Shown here one piece after another: positions 8,814-16,707 of a stretch of 64,000 bases of DNA (the stretch's first letter is position 1; the number at the start of each line of letters is the position of its first letter). Position numbers and translations under genes: made by a program. Source of the stretch: a marine gamma proteobacterium HTCC2143 (GTDB taxonomy: Bacteria; Pseudomonadota; Gammaproteobacteria; Pseudomonadales; Dasaniaceae); assembly GCA_000169075.1 (NCBI GenBank), contig AAVT01000006.1, forward strand, positions 126,501 to 190,500. The letters are read 5' to 3'. The notes below the pieces were generated by a model. That model saw only the letters and a program-made list of their open reading frames with translations, ran no database searches and had not been told where the DNA came from.

Positions 8814-9371
8814 ATGGCAAAAGTATTAATGATTACAGGCGATTATGTTGAAGACTATGAAAATATGGTTCCGTTTCAGGGGTTAATGGCTATGGGGCAT
8901 AGCGTTGATGCAGTCTGTCCTGAAAAACAAGCTGGCGATATGATAGCGACATCCATTCACGATTTTGAAGGCGATCAGACATACTCTGAAAAGCGCGGCC
9001 ATAATTTTGAATTGAATGCGACTTTTGACCATGTTCTTGAAGAAAACTACGACGCCCTTTATCTTCCTGGTGGTCGATCACCGGAATATTTACGCCTTAA
9101 CCGCCGAGTCATTGAGATTATTCAACAGTTTAGCCAAAGTGGCAAACCTATCGCATCTGTTTGCCATGGACCACAGCTACTAACCGCTGCAGGTGTTATT
9201 CGAGGAAAAAAAGTGTCTGCCTATCCAGCCTGCCAGCCTGAAGTTGAAATGGCCGGTGGTATCTTCGCCGAATTACCTATGGATGGAGCAATTACCGATG
9301 GTAATCTAGTCACCGCACCGGCGTGGCCCGCACATCCGGCGCTATTAATGCAGTTCGCGGCTTTACTGTAA
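8814..9371 (+). CDS. DJ-1/PfpI family protein
   Basis: This 185-residue cytoplasmic protein belongs to the DJ-1/PfpI class I glutamine-amidotransferase-like superfamily. The nucleophile-elbow cysteine is Cys117 in the motif ASVCHGPQLL, with His118 next to it; an acidic residue near position 16 (DYEN) is placed as expected for the third active-site residue. The GRSPEYL segment and the C-terminal TAPAWPAHP segment are typical. Members act as deglycases, chaperones or hydratases; this one cannot be assigned. A strong ribosome-binding site (AGGAGAAGGG) precedes the ATG. The next gene starts about 30 bases downstream, consistent with co-transcription. Confidence 0.9.
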   Translation: MAKVLMITGDYVEDYENMVPFQGLMAMGHSVDAVCPEKQAGDMIATSIHDFEGDQTYSEKRGHNFELNATFDHVLEENYDALYLPGGRSPEYLRLNRRVIEIIQQFSQSGKPIASVCHGPQLLTAAGVIRGKKVSAYPACQPEVEMAGGIFAELPMDGAITDGNLVTAPAWPAHPALLMQFAALL

Positions 9372-9401
9372 AGCTTGATTATTTAATTTAGGGGTATGAC
9401 T

Positions 9402-9803
9402 ATGTGTCAGCTGTTTGTCGGTGCAGACCATCATTTATGGGAGTCCCACACGAAATCGTTAAGAATTGATGGGGTTGTGACGTCTATGAGACTCGAAGCG
9501 TTCTTTTGGGAAACTCTAGAAGAAATCGCGTTTAGGGATGAAATGACGGTTACTCAACTGATTACAAAACTCTACTTTGAGTCGATGGACGCCGACCATG
9601 ACATAGGTAACTTCACCTCATTTCTGCGCGTGTGCTGTTCTCGTTATCTGTCACTGGCAGCGGACGGTAAGTTGAGCAGATCCGAAATCACCGCCATCGC
9701 GGATGTTGATGCTAATAAGCTGTTAAGACAGGAAGCCATTGACAGAAAAGCGCGAAATTCACGTTTTTCCCCTGCTGGCAATAAGGGGTTTAGTCAACAC
9801 TAG
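9402..9803 (+). CDS. Ribbon-helix-helix domain protein (RHH_4 type)
   Basis: This is a 133-residue protein. Residues 1-60 (MCQLFVGADHHLWESHTKSLRIDG, then VVTSMRLEAFFWETLEEIA) match the RHH_4 family, in which a beta strand (TSMRLE) and two helices form a dimeric DNA- or protein-binding module. The remaining helices include a RVCCSRY segment. The start at 9402 is preferred over 9396 because AGGGG ends seven bases before it. It follows the PfpI gene closely on the same strand. Role unknown; a small regulator is possible. Confidence 0.75.
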   Translation: MCQLFVGADHHLWESHTKSLRIDGVVTSMRLEAFFWETLEEIAFRDEMTVTQLITKLYFESMDADHDIGNFTSFLRVCCSRYLSLAADGKLSRSEITAIADVDANKLLRQEAIDRKARNSRFSPAGNKGFSQH

Positions 9804-9871
9804 CCACTTACACAGGATTGAGCCGCGTTCGTTAAACACGTTAAAAGTGTTTATTGTATTCAACTCAGGCT

Positions 9872-9925
9872 ACAAAAAAGGAACGACCCCGCTAAGAAAG
9901 CTGCCATAGCAGAGTTTTCGGGTCG
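9872..9925 (-). terminator. Rho-independent terminator for the FrnE-type gene
   Basis: On the minus strand CGACCC (9925-9920) pairs with GGGTCG (9889-9884) around a loop that contains a second small hairpin, and it is followed by TTCCTTTTTTG. It lies 9 bases beyond the stop of the 9934-10593 gene. Confidence 0.65.
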
Positions 9926-9933
9926 CGTTTCAC

Positions 9934-10593
9934 CTAACGATTAGAAATGTCTTTAATTACCCCTGCTAACGTTGCGGCATCGTGAGCACCGCTGACTGAA
10001 AATTGCTGATTAAAAATGAACGTAGGCACAGCACTGATCCCCATCGCTGTATATTGCTGTTCAATGGCACGTACCTGTCGAGAAATAGTTTCATCTGCCA
10101 GAGTGTCACGAGCCATTGCTTCGGTAAAACCGTTTGCACAAGCGATTTCCACGAGTACCTCCTCGGATGACACATCCTTATGCTCTGCAAAGTAGGCTTC
10201 CATCAAGGCCAGTTTCAGCGCCTTTTGGGTGCCGAGCTGCTGCGCCTTGTGTAACAACTTGTGCGCTTGAAAAGTATTGTAAATACGGGCGTCGTTGGCC
10301 ATTGAAAAGGTAATGCCTTCCGCCTCTCCCACGGCGCGCAAGTGCGCTCGATTTTGTTCGATAGCTTCCAAGTCGGAACCATACTTTTCAGCGATATGTT
10401 CCGTTACATTCTGACCTTCTGACGGCATGTTCGGATTGAGTTCAAAGGGTTGAAAATTGAGTTCAACCTTCAGATCCGGAAAATCCTGTAAGGCGGTTTG
10501 TAATCGCTGATAGCCCACAGAGCACCAGGGACAAACTACGTCTGATACTAAATCGATACGAAGGGGTCTATCCTCAGTTTTAGTTTCGGTCAT
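9934..10593 (-). CDS. DsbA family oxidoreductase, FrnE-like
   Basis: This 219-residue protein has no signal peptide, so it is cytoplasmic. It has a thioredoxin-fold start (IDLVSDVVCPWCSVG) with the redox motif Cys21-Pro-Trp-Cys24, a helical insertion and a C-terminal GISAVPTFIFNQQFSVSGA segment carrying the cis-proline. This layout matches FrnE/2-hydroxychromene-2-carboxylate isomerase-type DsbA proteins, several of which are cytoplasmic disulfide isomerases linked to oxidative stress. It is monocistronic with its own terminator. Confidence 0.88.
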   Translation of the reverse strand: MTETKTEDRPLRIDLVSDVVCPWCSVGYQRLQTALQDFPDLKVELNFQPFELNPNMPSEGQNVTEHIAEKYGSDLEAIEQNRAHLRAVGEAEGITFSMANDARIYNTFQAHKLLHKAQQLGTQKALKLALMEAYFAEHKDVSSEEVLVEIACANGFTEAMARDTLADETISRQVRAIEQQYTAMGISAVPTFIFNQQFSVSGAHDAATLAGVIKDISNR

Positions 10594-11208
10594 TATTTTG
10601 CTACCAATAATTTGCCAGTATTACCGCCGCTAAACGGCAAGCCAATGTCCTCAATCGCGCTCTCTCAATTGTGCAGAGTGCGTACGATACGCTATTTCGC
10701 CTATTGCCTAATAGTCTACTATGTTCTGAAGCATAGTAGGGATGGTGTCATAGTGATCAGGTATAGTGAAGCCTTGCATAGTGGAGCGCTTGCGAATAAT
10801 GTCAATCCAGTTCGGATCCACCGCCAGAGTTAATGTTTTGTTATTCGCAATTAAGCCATACTCCATAGTCCGTCCATGAGTATTCATTGTTATAAATAGC
10901 GCATGCTGTACCGAAGCCTTGGCGTTTCTAGAACTACCGTTTCCAATAAATTTAGGGTGATAGTGACTGCCGAAGGTCGACCAACGCAATAGTTCTTTGC
11001 GGCAAAAGAGTCCCATCGCGCTTTGTCGTTCACTTGACTTGATTTTGGGAAGACGAGTGAATCCCCTTAAAGAATTGATGAGAAGTCAAAAAAATAGGTG
11101 AATATTGATGAGGTCTTTAATTTCTTGTTTGAAGTTGGTTCCGTTCTAATAGAACAAAGTATCTATCTTAGGCTGAAAAATTCCGGCTTTAGTAACTCAA
11201 AAAGAAAT
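10594..11208. other. Intergenic stretch with one doubtful minus-strand ORF
   Basis: The only sizeable frame is 10708-11016 on the minus strand (102 codons), ending in a plausible but unrecognised sequence (residues MEYGLIANNKTLTLAVDPNW onward). It has no detectable ribosome-binding site or family resemblance and could be a decayed gene. The right end carries the promoter of the structured RNA described next. Confidence 0.4.
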
Positions 11209-11209
11209 G

Positions 11210-11215
11210 TATAAT
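11210..11215 (+). promoter_or_regulatory. -10 element TATAAT ahead of structured RNA
   Basis: A perfect TATAAT predicts a transcription start near 11221-11223, which coincides with the first base of the outer stem of the RNA structure below. No clear -35 hexamer is seen. Confidence 0.5.
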
Positions 11216-11216
11216 T

Positions 11217-11310
11217 GCGCGCCAAAGCCAGAAAGATCAGAGAAAGTGAAAAACTTTCACCCTCCATGCCTAAAGTGTTAAGCATGAACTGATGGCTTTT
11301 GGCCGCTAAG
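11217..11310 (+). ncRNA. Candidate three-stem structured leader RNA
   Basis: The outer stem is GCCAAAGCCA (11221-11230) with TGGCTTTTGGC (11293-11303), one bulge. It encloses two hairpins: GTGAAA/TTTCAC with loop AAC (11246-11260) and CATGC/GCATG with a 12-base loop (11265-11286). The three-way junction is purine-rich (GAAAGATCAGAGAAA). It begins at a predicted transcription start and lies about 100 bases ahead of the thioesterase gene, so it could be a cis-regulatory leader or a separate sRNA. It does not match a riboswitch class that I can recall. Confidence 0.45.
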
Positions 11311-11406
11311 CAAGTGCCGAGTTGATTCCGTATCGCTAGTTGTTTGCCGAGGCTGGTAGCACAGACATCGAATGATCAATATCTCTATTAAAAAATCGAG
11401 AAACGA

Positions 11407-12303
11407 GTGACTGAAACAGCAAAAGATCAATTTTTTACGCCCTGGACAATTACCACCCGATCATATGTCAACCCATGGGACTGCGACGATATGGGCCATA
11501 TGAATGTACAGTTTTACATGGTGCATGTGTCTTCAGCTCGGGCACATTTTCTTCATGCGCTTGGTCTATCAGAAATGTCTATGTCCGACGCCGACATAGT
11601 TTCGGATATGATTGTGCGTTTTCACGCTGAGTTAGCTGGGTCGGCATCGGTCATGGTGCAAAGTGCTGTGGTTGCGGTTCTTCCGGATCAATTAGAGGTG
11701 GTGCATGTGGTCAGTAATCGGGATACCGATGGTTTGGCTGCGACTTTTTATGAAACGTGGGCCTTTCCAAAGGGGGTGCCGGCAATAGATGCCAAATTTA
11801 AGGCTGACTTGCCACCAGAAGCACAAAGCCGCTCATCCACAAGGACTTTGTCTGACCTCAGCATCGCACAGGCTGACGACAAGGGCATGTTTGAAAGTTA
11901 TCGCGGTCTGGTATTACCCAGTGATTGTGATGCGCATGGGAATTTGCAACATCGCTTTCATATCAGCGGTTTTTCCGATGGTGCCGGTCATCAATGGCTA
12001 GGGTTGGGTTACAGTCTGGCGGAGATGATTGCGGACGGACGCGGTGCCGTGGTGGTTGAATATTATCTGAAGTTCCTGCGATCAGCTAGCGCAGGCGATC
12101 TTTTAGTTTCTCGCCAAGGAGTCATAGATTTAGGCAATAAAAATATTTTGCTGGCCAATTGCTTGTTTAACGGAGCAACCGGCGAAATGGTGCTGGCCTG
12201 TGAAGTCACATTACTGCATTTTGACCTGAAAACACGGCGAGCCATTTCGCTTACTGATGAGATGCGTGCAACCATGGATTCGAAACGTATCCAGCTTGTT
12301 TGA
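11407..12303 (+). CDS. Double-hotdog acyl-CoA thioesterase-like protein
   Basis: This 298-residue cytoplasmic protein is made of two 4HBT-like hotdog repeats. The first has the active-site-like segment VNPWDCDDMGHMNVQFY (about residues 21-37), in which Asp25 or Asp28 would be catalytic; the second has LPSDCDAHGNLQHRFHI and a following FSDGAGHQW helix. Such proteins hydrolyse acyl-CoA or acyl-carrier thioesters. The start is GTG with a purine-rich GAGAAACGA upstream. It is single-gene, probably transcribed through the structured leader at 11217-11310. Specificity unknown. Confidence 0.85.
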   Translation: MTETAKDQFFTPWTITTRSYVNPWDCDDMGHMNVQFYMVHVSSARAHFLHALGLSEMSMSDADIVSDMIVRFHAELAGSASVMVQSAVVAVLPDQLEVVHVVSNRDTDGLAATFYETWAFPKGVPAIDAKFKADLPPEAQSRSSTRTLSDLSIAQADDKGMFESYRGLVLPSDCDAHGNLQHRFHISGFSDGAGHQWLGLGYSLAEMIADGRGAVVVEYYLKFLRSASAGDLLVSRQGVIDLGNKNILLANCLFNGATGEMVLACEVTLLHFDLKTRRAISLTDEMRATMDSKRIQLV

Positions 12304-12460
12304 TTGTTTGAGAGTCGCAGTGAGCACTAGATTATCGATGCGGCGCTTGAAGGTCGGCGGGGTTTAGTAGGCCGTGGCTTGTTGACGTAATTAAAAGTCT
12401 GGAAATGAGACCAATGCTACCTCGGCATGAGGACATGGACAGACAAGCAAAGAAGTAAAT

Positions 12461-14026
12461 TTAAGACGCAATTTCGCCAAGCTGTGGGCCTTCTGCGTGA
12501 CTCTTATTGACGTCTTCCGTGAATGAAAAATAGAAGGTAGCGCCCTCGTTGGGGACTGACTCTGCCCAGATTTTACCGCCGTGCCTACTGATAATACGCT
12601 GCACCGTTGCTAACCCGATGCCAGTGCCTTCAAACTCCTCGGGTTTGTGTAAGCGAGAAAAAGGCGCGAAGAGGCGATCGGCATACTCCATATCGAAGCC
12701 CGCGCCGTTGTCCCTAACGAAAAACACAGTTTGTCCAGCTTTTGTGTACTGCCCAACATGGATATGAGGCTGAGGTTGGTGGCGGGAGTATTTAAAGGCG
12801 TTATCCAGCAAATTGTTCATTAGCATGATAAAAAAGCGTCTGTCGACAACGGCATGCATGTCGTTGTCGATCTCGACTGTCACAGTCCGTTCAGGCTCTC
12901 GTTCCTGCAGCGCGTTAAGCAGTTGTTTTGTTTGTGCGGTTATATCGATGTCCTCAAGATTGACCTCTCCCAAGGTGGAGCGGGAGAGCCTCAGAAAGCC
13001 GTCGATCATACCGGTCATTTCGGTCGTTCCCTCCTCAATGCGAGAGAGGCAATGCTGGCTTTGTGCGGTCAGTAAATCTCCGCAATCTTCTAGCAGTAAT
13101 CGCCGAAAACCTTCAACACGCCGAAGTGGCGCTCGCAAATCGTGAGAAACAGAGTAACAAAAGCTGGATAATTCTTCATTGGCAGCCTGCAGCTCCGCGG
13201 TGCGTTGGCTAACACGGTACTCTAATTCAGCATTGAGCTTTCTAACTTCTTGTTCTGCTTTGCGACGGGCTATAATATCTTGCGCAAGTGCCTTGTTGGC
13301 ATTGCGCATACCCTCATAGGCAACCGTTAAGCTGTCACTCATTTTATTAAAGGCATGGATGACTTGATCCAACTCGTCGCGTTGGTCTCGTGAGGCCCGA
13401 TCTAGAGTGAGGGGCAGTTGTTGTGTATCAAGATCAAACTTGCCGACGTGCCGGGCAATATGCATCAGGTGAGACGTGACCAATCTGTGGAAAATAAATA
13501 ATATAAATAACGATACCAGAAAAGTCTGAATCCCCTGAGAGAATAATATGACAATCAATTTCCCCCACAGGCGCGAATAAACTGCTTCCAAGGAGGCTTG
13601 GACCTTGAGCGCGCCCAGAGGCTGTAGTCCATTTTCCGTTAGATGGGTGATTGGATATATGCGGTTGATTGCCCCTGTCTCAGTGAACTGGCCCAGACTC
13701 AGTCGCAGCGGCTCTGCAATATCGCTGGGCGCTTCTTCTACTTGCACACCCACGACGTCAGGTAACTGGCGAAGGCCTTCCATCTGCAAGTTCAACTGTG
13801 CAATATCGAGATTCCATAATGTTGCACCGATACTGGCCATATAGCTGTTCTGAACATCGTCTAGACGATCTTCGATCTGCCCAACTTCTTTTTGGAAGTC
13901 AAAATACAGTTGGAAGACCGTAGAAATGATGGTCACCAGCGAACTGAATAACAAAATAGAAAGCAACAGGCGTTTGCCGATCATCGCTTTGTTGAGTGAT
14001 AGTCCAGGGGGTAAAAAGTTAGCCAT
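12461..14026 (-). CDS. Membrane sensor histidine kinase (HAMP-HisKA-HATPase)
   Basis: The 521-residue protein has an N-terminal transmembrane helix (about 17-40), a roughly 115-residue periplasmic sensor region, a second helix (about 157-180), a HAMP-like linker, a long coiled coil (240-285) and a kinase core. The phosphorylated residue is His295 in SVSHDLRAPL. Nucleotide-binding motifs are LLDNAFKYS (N box), VRDNGAGFD (G1) and GTGIGLATV (G2). The gene starts 8 bases after the stop of a periplasmic binding-protein gene, which suggests that the binding protein presents the ligand. No response regulator is adjacent, so its partner is encoded elsewhere. Confidence 0.92.
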   Translation of the reverse strand: MANFLPPGLSLNKAMIGKRLLLSILLFSSLVTIISTVFQLYFDFQKEVGQIEDRLDDVQNSYMASIGATLWNLDIAQLNLQMEGLRQLPDVVGVQVEEAPSDIAEPLRLSLGQFTETGAINRIYPITHLTENGLQPLGALKVQASLEAVYSRLWGKLIVILFSQGIQTFLVSLFILFIFHRLVTSHLMHIARHVGKFDLDTQQLPLTLDRASRDQRDELDQVIHAFNKMSDSLTVAYEGMRNANKALAQDIIARRKAEQEVRKLNAELEYRVSQRTAELQAANEELSSFCYSVSHDLRAPLRRVEGFRRLLLEDCGDLLTAQSQHCLSRIEEGTTEMTGMIDGFLRLSRSTLGEVNLEDIDITAQTKQLLNALQEREPERTVTVEIDNDMHAVVDRRFFIMLMNNLLDNAFKYSRHQPQPHIHVGQYTKAGQTVFFVRDNGAGFDMEYADRLFAPFSRLHKPEEFEGTGIGLATVQRIISRHGGKIWAESVPNEGATFYFSFTEDVNKSHAEGPQLGEIAS

Positions 14027-14034
14027 CGTGTTAC

Positions 14035-14778
14035 TCAGAATCCATGACGGAGTTTTATATCGTTAATGACACCATCGTCATGCATAGATTTTATGGCCTG
14101 ATTGATCGGTCCCATCGCATCCAAGTGATTTGATTTTTTTGAGCATTGAAAATTCAGTGGAATATAGGCTAGCACGAGCGGAGCACCAAGATAGGCCTCT
14201 ACACCTGCTCCTCGAGCAATGTATTGTAGAGTCGGAATGGCACCCGCGACAGCATCGACACGCCCCCGGGCTAGCTTGCGCAGTCCTGTGGCGTAGTCTT
14301 TATCGAATACCATATTGAGATTGGTATTAGCCCCTAGTTTCGTAGCCAGTGCCGCACCACGAAGCACTGAGATACGCTTGCCTGCTAGGTCGCTATCGCT
14401 GGTTAACGCTAGGTTGCTATGTCCGATAACGCCTAAAGGCTGCTTCAAAATTAACTCTCCCATCGTGGTCAAACTAGGCGGAAGGGGCGCTAGGATCGTG
14501 CAGTCCTGAACGCCCAGCTCAAGCTCACGGCCGACACGGGCGAAGGGGGACAGGGTGATTTCAAAGGCGTAATCTGTACGATTTGCCAATTCGTCAACAA
14601 CATCAACGAAAGCGCCATGCAGCTCACCGGTATCGGGAGATCGTGACACCCAGGGTGGGGCGTCTATGGTAATTATTTTGATGGTTTGAGAGGCTTGGGT
14701 GAGCGGTGCGAGCGCTATTAGTAGTAGGCAGAATGCCCAAAAGCCTTTGAAAGTAGGTGTTGGCCTGCTCTTATTCAT
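14035..14778 (-). CDS. Periplasmic solute-binding protein, family 3-like
   Basis: This 247-residue protein has a signal peptide (FKGFWAFCLLLIALAPLTQAS). The mature part has the SBP_bac_3/PBPb fold: an opening IKIITIDAPPWVSR strand, GELHGAFVDVVDEL and a central DLAGKRISVLRGAA hinge segment. There are no permease genes nearby; instead it is the first gene of an operon with the histidine kinase 8 bases downstream. A role as extracytoplasmic ligand sensor for that kinase is therefore more likely than transport. Ligand unknown (amino-acid-like by family). Confidence 0.85.
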   Translation of the reverse strand: MNKSRPTPTFKGFWAFCLLLIALAPLTQASQTIKIITIDAPPWVSRSPDTGELHGAFVDVVDELANRTDYAFEITLSPFARVGRELELGVQDCTILAPLPPSLTTMGELILKQPLGVIGHSNLALTSDSDLAGKRISVLRGAALATKLGANTNLNMVFDKDYATGLRKLARGRVDAVAGAIPTLQYIARGAGVEAYLGAPLVLAYIPLNFQCSKKSNHLDAMGPINQAIKSMHDDGVINDIKLRHGF

Positions 14779-15023
14779 TGACAGATACTCTGATGGTAGA
14801 CGCTGGCTCGTCGCTAGCTAAATTAGTTAAATAGTATAGCGCTAGTGACTAAACTCGCCAGTATTCTTCTGCTCCAAATCCTTGTAATTAATACCATGAG
14901 TCTGCCTTCTTGACAGGCTTATTCCGCCAAACTATTGACTATTTACTGATCTACCTGCCGGATCTTTCCAACAAGGCGTGTGTTATCCGGTCAAACAGAC
15001 GAAAAAAATCAATATTTAAAATC
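14779..15023. other. Divergent intergenic region
   Basis: This is the promoter region between the minus-strand binding-protein/kinase operon and the plus-strand AfsA-like gene. AT-rich stretches upstream of the sigma-54 site could bind IHF or an enhancer-binding protein; no inverted repeat was confidently found. Confidence 0.4.
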
Positions 15024-15039
15024 GGCACGGCTTTTGCTT
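15024..15039 (+). promoter_or_regulatory. Sigma-54 promoter for the AfsA-like gene
   Basis: The sequence GGCACGGCTTTTGCTT has the invariant GG (15024-15025) and GC (15036-15037) exactly 12 bases apart, matching the -24/-12 consensus (TGGCAC-N5-TTGCW). The predicted start is near 15049, about 70 bases before the ATG at 15121. It implies control by RpoN and an ATP-dependent activator, which is not encoded in the window. Confidence 0.75.
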
Positions 15040-15120
15040 TAATCAAGGGGTAGGCATTTTTTTGACATTTAATCTGTCGATGGTTGTCTGCTCAGTTGTT
15101 ATAACTATTGAGGTAATACT

Positions 15121-15918
15121 ATGAATGACCGTATCTTATTAGTAGTGGGTGACAAATTTGCTTCCTACGTGGCCCATAAAGAGGCTGTAACGGTTTCAGA
15201 ATTATTAGGCTTGTTGAGTTTGCCAAAATCTTTTGATTGCAGTTCAGACAGAAAAGTACTGGTCCCTGGTCAAGGTATTGGCGACGAAAACCGTCAAGCG
15301 CTGCTACGTACAGCGGCAAATTCGGCCAATCTCCATCAGTATGATTTTTCACTATGGCACAAATTGCCTGACCGAGCAGCGGCTGTACATGCACACAAGG
15401 CGCATTCACGAAATGTACTGGTGTCTGTTCCGCGTCAGATTTCCTCCGATGAGTTTGAGCTGGATTTAATGATTGATGAGGGTTGTGAATTGATGACTGA
15501 CCATATGAGCGGTCAGCATATGCAAGGCATGGTTTTGATGGAAGCCGCGCGGCAGGCAATGATCGTGGTGACAGAGTCGCATTTGGTTCCAGGTAAGGGA
15601 GTTGAGTATTCGTATGTATCAGACTCCCTCACAGTTAGTTACAGTAACTACGCCTTCCCCGTTAGTGCATTAATTCGAACAACTATTGACGAATGCGATA
15701 TTACCAATCCTAGTACTCTACGATTCCTAGCGACGACAACGGTAGAACAGTGTGGGCAGCCCGTAGCATCATTTACCATGGGCTACACGGCCATTGAGAA
15801 ATCGCGTTCTTTTAAACAGGAACGGATACAGTCGGTCAGAGCCCATCGCCAATTTCTTGCGGGGATTGCGAGTGAAATGGGTAGGCCCCAAGCTTTAGTG
15901 GGTAGGGAAATCCGATAA
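15121..15918 (+). CDS. AfsA-like hotdog protein (butyrolactone-signal synthase family)
   Basis: The protein has 265 residues. Residues 90-152 carry the AfsA signature: AHKAHSRNVLVS, then LMTDHMSGQHMQGMVLMEAARQA, equivalent to the D-H-x-x-x-H-x-x-G-M-x-x-x-E-A-A-R-Q-A core of Streptomyces AfsA/ScbA. Those enzymes join a beta-ketoacyl thioester to dihydroxyacetone phosphate to start gamma-butyrolactone signal synthesis. One hotdog repeat is clear; the C-terminal part is less certain. The next gene, 29 bases downstream, encodes a HAD phosphatase, a plausible partner because the pathway needs a dephosphorylation. It is expressed from a sigma-54 promoter. A fatty-acid or pigment-related role is the main alternative. 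Confidence 0.75.
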   Translation: MNDRILLVVGDKFASYVAHKEAVTVSELLGLLSLPKSFDCSSDRKVLVPGQGIGDENRQALLRTAANSANLHQYDFSLWHKLPDRAAAVHAHKAHSRNVLVSVPRQISSDEFELDLMIDEGCELMTDHMSGQHMQGMVLMEAARQAMIVVTESHLVPGKGVEYSYVSDSLTVSYSNYAFPVSALIRTTIDECDITNPSTLRFLATTTVEQCGQPVASFTMGYTAIEKSRSFKQERIQSVRAHRQFLAGIASEMGRPQALVGREIR

Positions 15919-15947
15919 AACCAATCACTGATTAATGAGATACAGCC

Positions 15948-16631
15948 ATGGAAGCTTCGCTTCAATCCAACAAAGTAGCCGGTTTCGCCTTTTTTGACGT
16001 CGACGATGCCCTCATCACATTAAACAGTATGTTGAGTTTTCAGGACTACTGGTATAAAACCCACAATGATCCCGCAGCAGAAGCCGCTTTTCGACAGGCT
16101 GTAGCAAAACACCGTCAGCCAAATGCCTGCCGGGTGACGCTCAATCGAATGTATTACCAACATTTTTCCGGTCTCTTGGAGGCCGACGTACTGGATACAG
16201 GTCGCCGATGGTTTAACCATATGCGGGAGCTGTTCCCTAATTTTTATAATGCCCCGGTACTGGCGGAATTAAGGGCCCACCAGGCAGCGGGTCGAGAGGT
16301 TGTATTGGTGTCTGGATCTTTTGCCGGAGTACTTAATCCCATCGCTAGAGATCTAGGTATTGATCGTGTTCTCGCTTGTTCGCAAGAGGTAAAAGACGGG
16401 TATTATACGGGCGAGCTGTTAACGGTTCCGATGATAGGGGTTGGTAAGCAAAAGGCACTTGAGTCATATTTGGTCGACGCAACAGTGGCCGAGGCCAGTT
16501 ATGCCTATGGGGATGACGTGTCTGATATCCCGATGTTAGCGTTGGTGGGTAATCCCGTCGTCGTTGGCGGTGGACGAATACCACCGGAGCAATTAAGCGA
16601 TTTGGGCTGGCGAGTTTTGCCGGCTGCATAA
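15948..16631 (+). CDS. HAD-IB family phosphatase with altered motif I
   Basis: This is a 227-residue SerB-like HAD-IB hydrolase. Motif I is FFDVDDALI with the nucleophile Asp17 and Asp19; the usual D-x-D-G-T has become D-V-D-D-A, so the normally conserved Thr is Ala. Motif II is LVSGSF (Ser122), motif III contains Lys167 (GVGKQKAL) and motif IV is GDDVSDIPML (Asp189, Asp190, Asp193). The rest is intact, so activity is still plausible. It is co-transcribed with the AfsA-like gene 29 bases upstream and may dephosphorylate its product; HAD-IB relatives also act on phospholipid-type phosphates. Confidence 0.85.
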   Translation: MEASLQSNKVAGFAFFDVDDALITLNSMLSFQDYWYKTHNDPAAEAAFRQAVAKHRQPNACRVTLNRMYYQHFSGLLEADVLDTGRRWFNHMRELFPNFYNAPVLAELRAHQAAGREVVLVSGSFAGVLNPIARDLGIDRVLACSQEVKDGYYTGELLTVPMIGVGKQKALESYLVDATVAEASYAYGDDVSDIPMLALVGNPVVVGGGRIPPEQLSDLGWRVLPAA

Positions 16632-16674
16632 CCCGATATCCTACTATCGACACCGGTAAATACCGATGTCTGGG

Positions 16675-16695
16675 CGCTCTTTTGGAAAAAGAGCG
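16675..16695. terminator. Hairpin between convergent genes
   Basis: CGCTCTTTT pairs with AAAAGAGCG (nine pairs) around a three-base loop, between the ends of the HAD gene and the minus-strand GGDEF/EAL gene. The stem's own A/T run could give a weak U-tract in either direction; there is no further tail. Confidence 0.5.
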
Positions 16696-16707
16696 TTGAG
16701 TGGCTGG

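Noticed and set aside
10708..11016. 102-codon minus-strand ORF
   Set aside because: No ribosome-binding site or family resemblance; kept only as a note in the intergenic entry.
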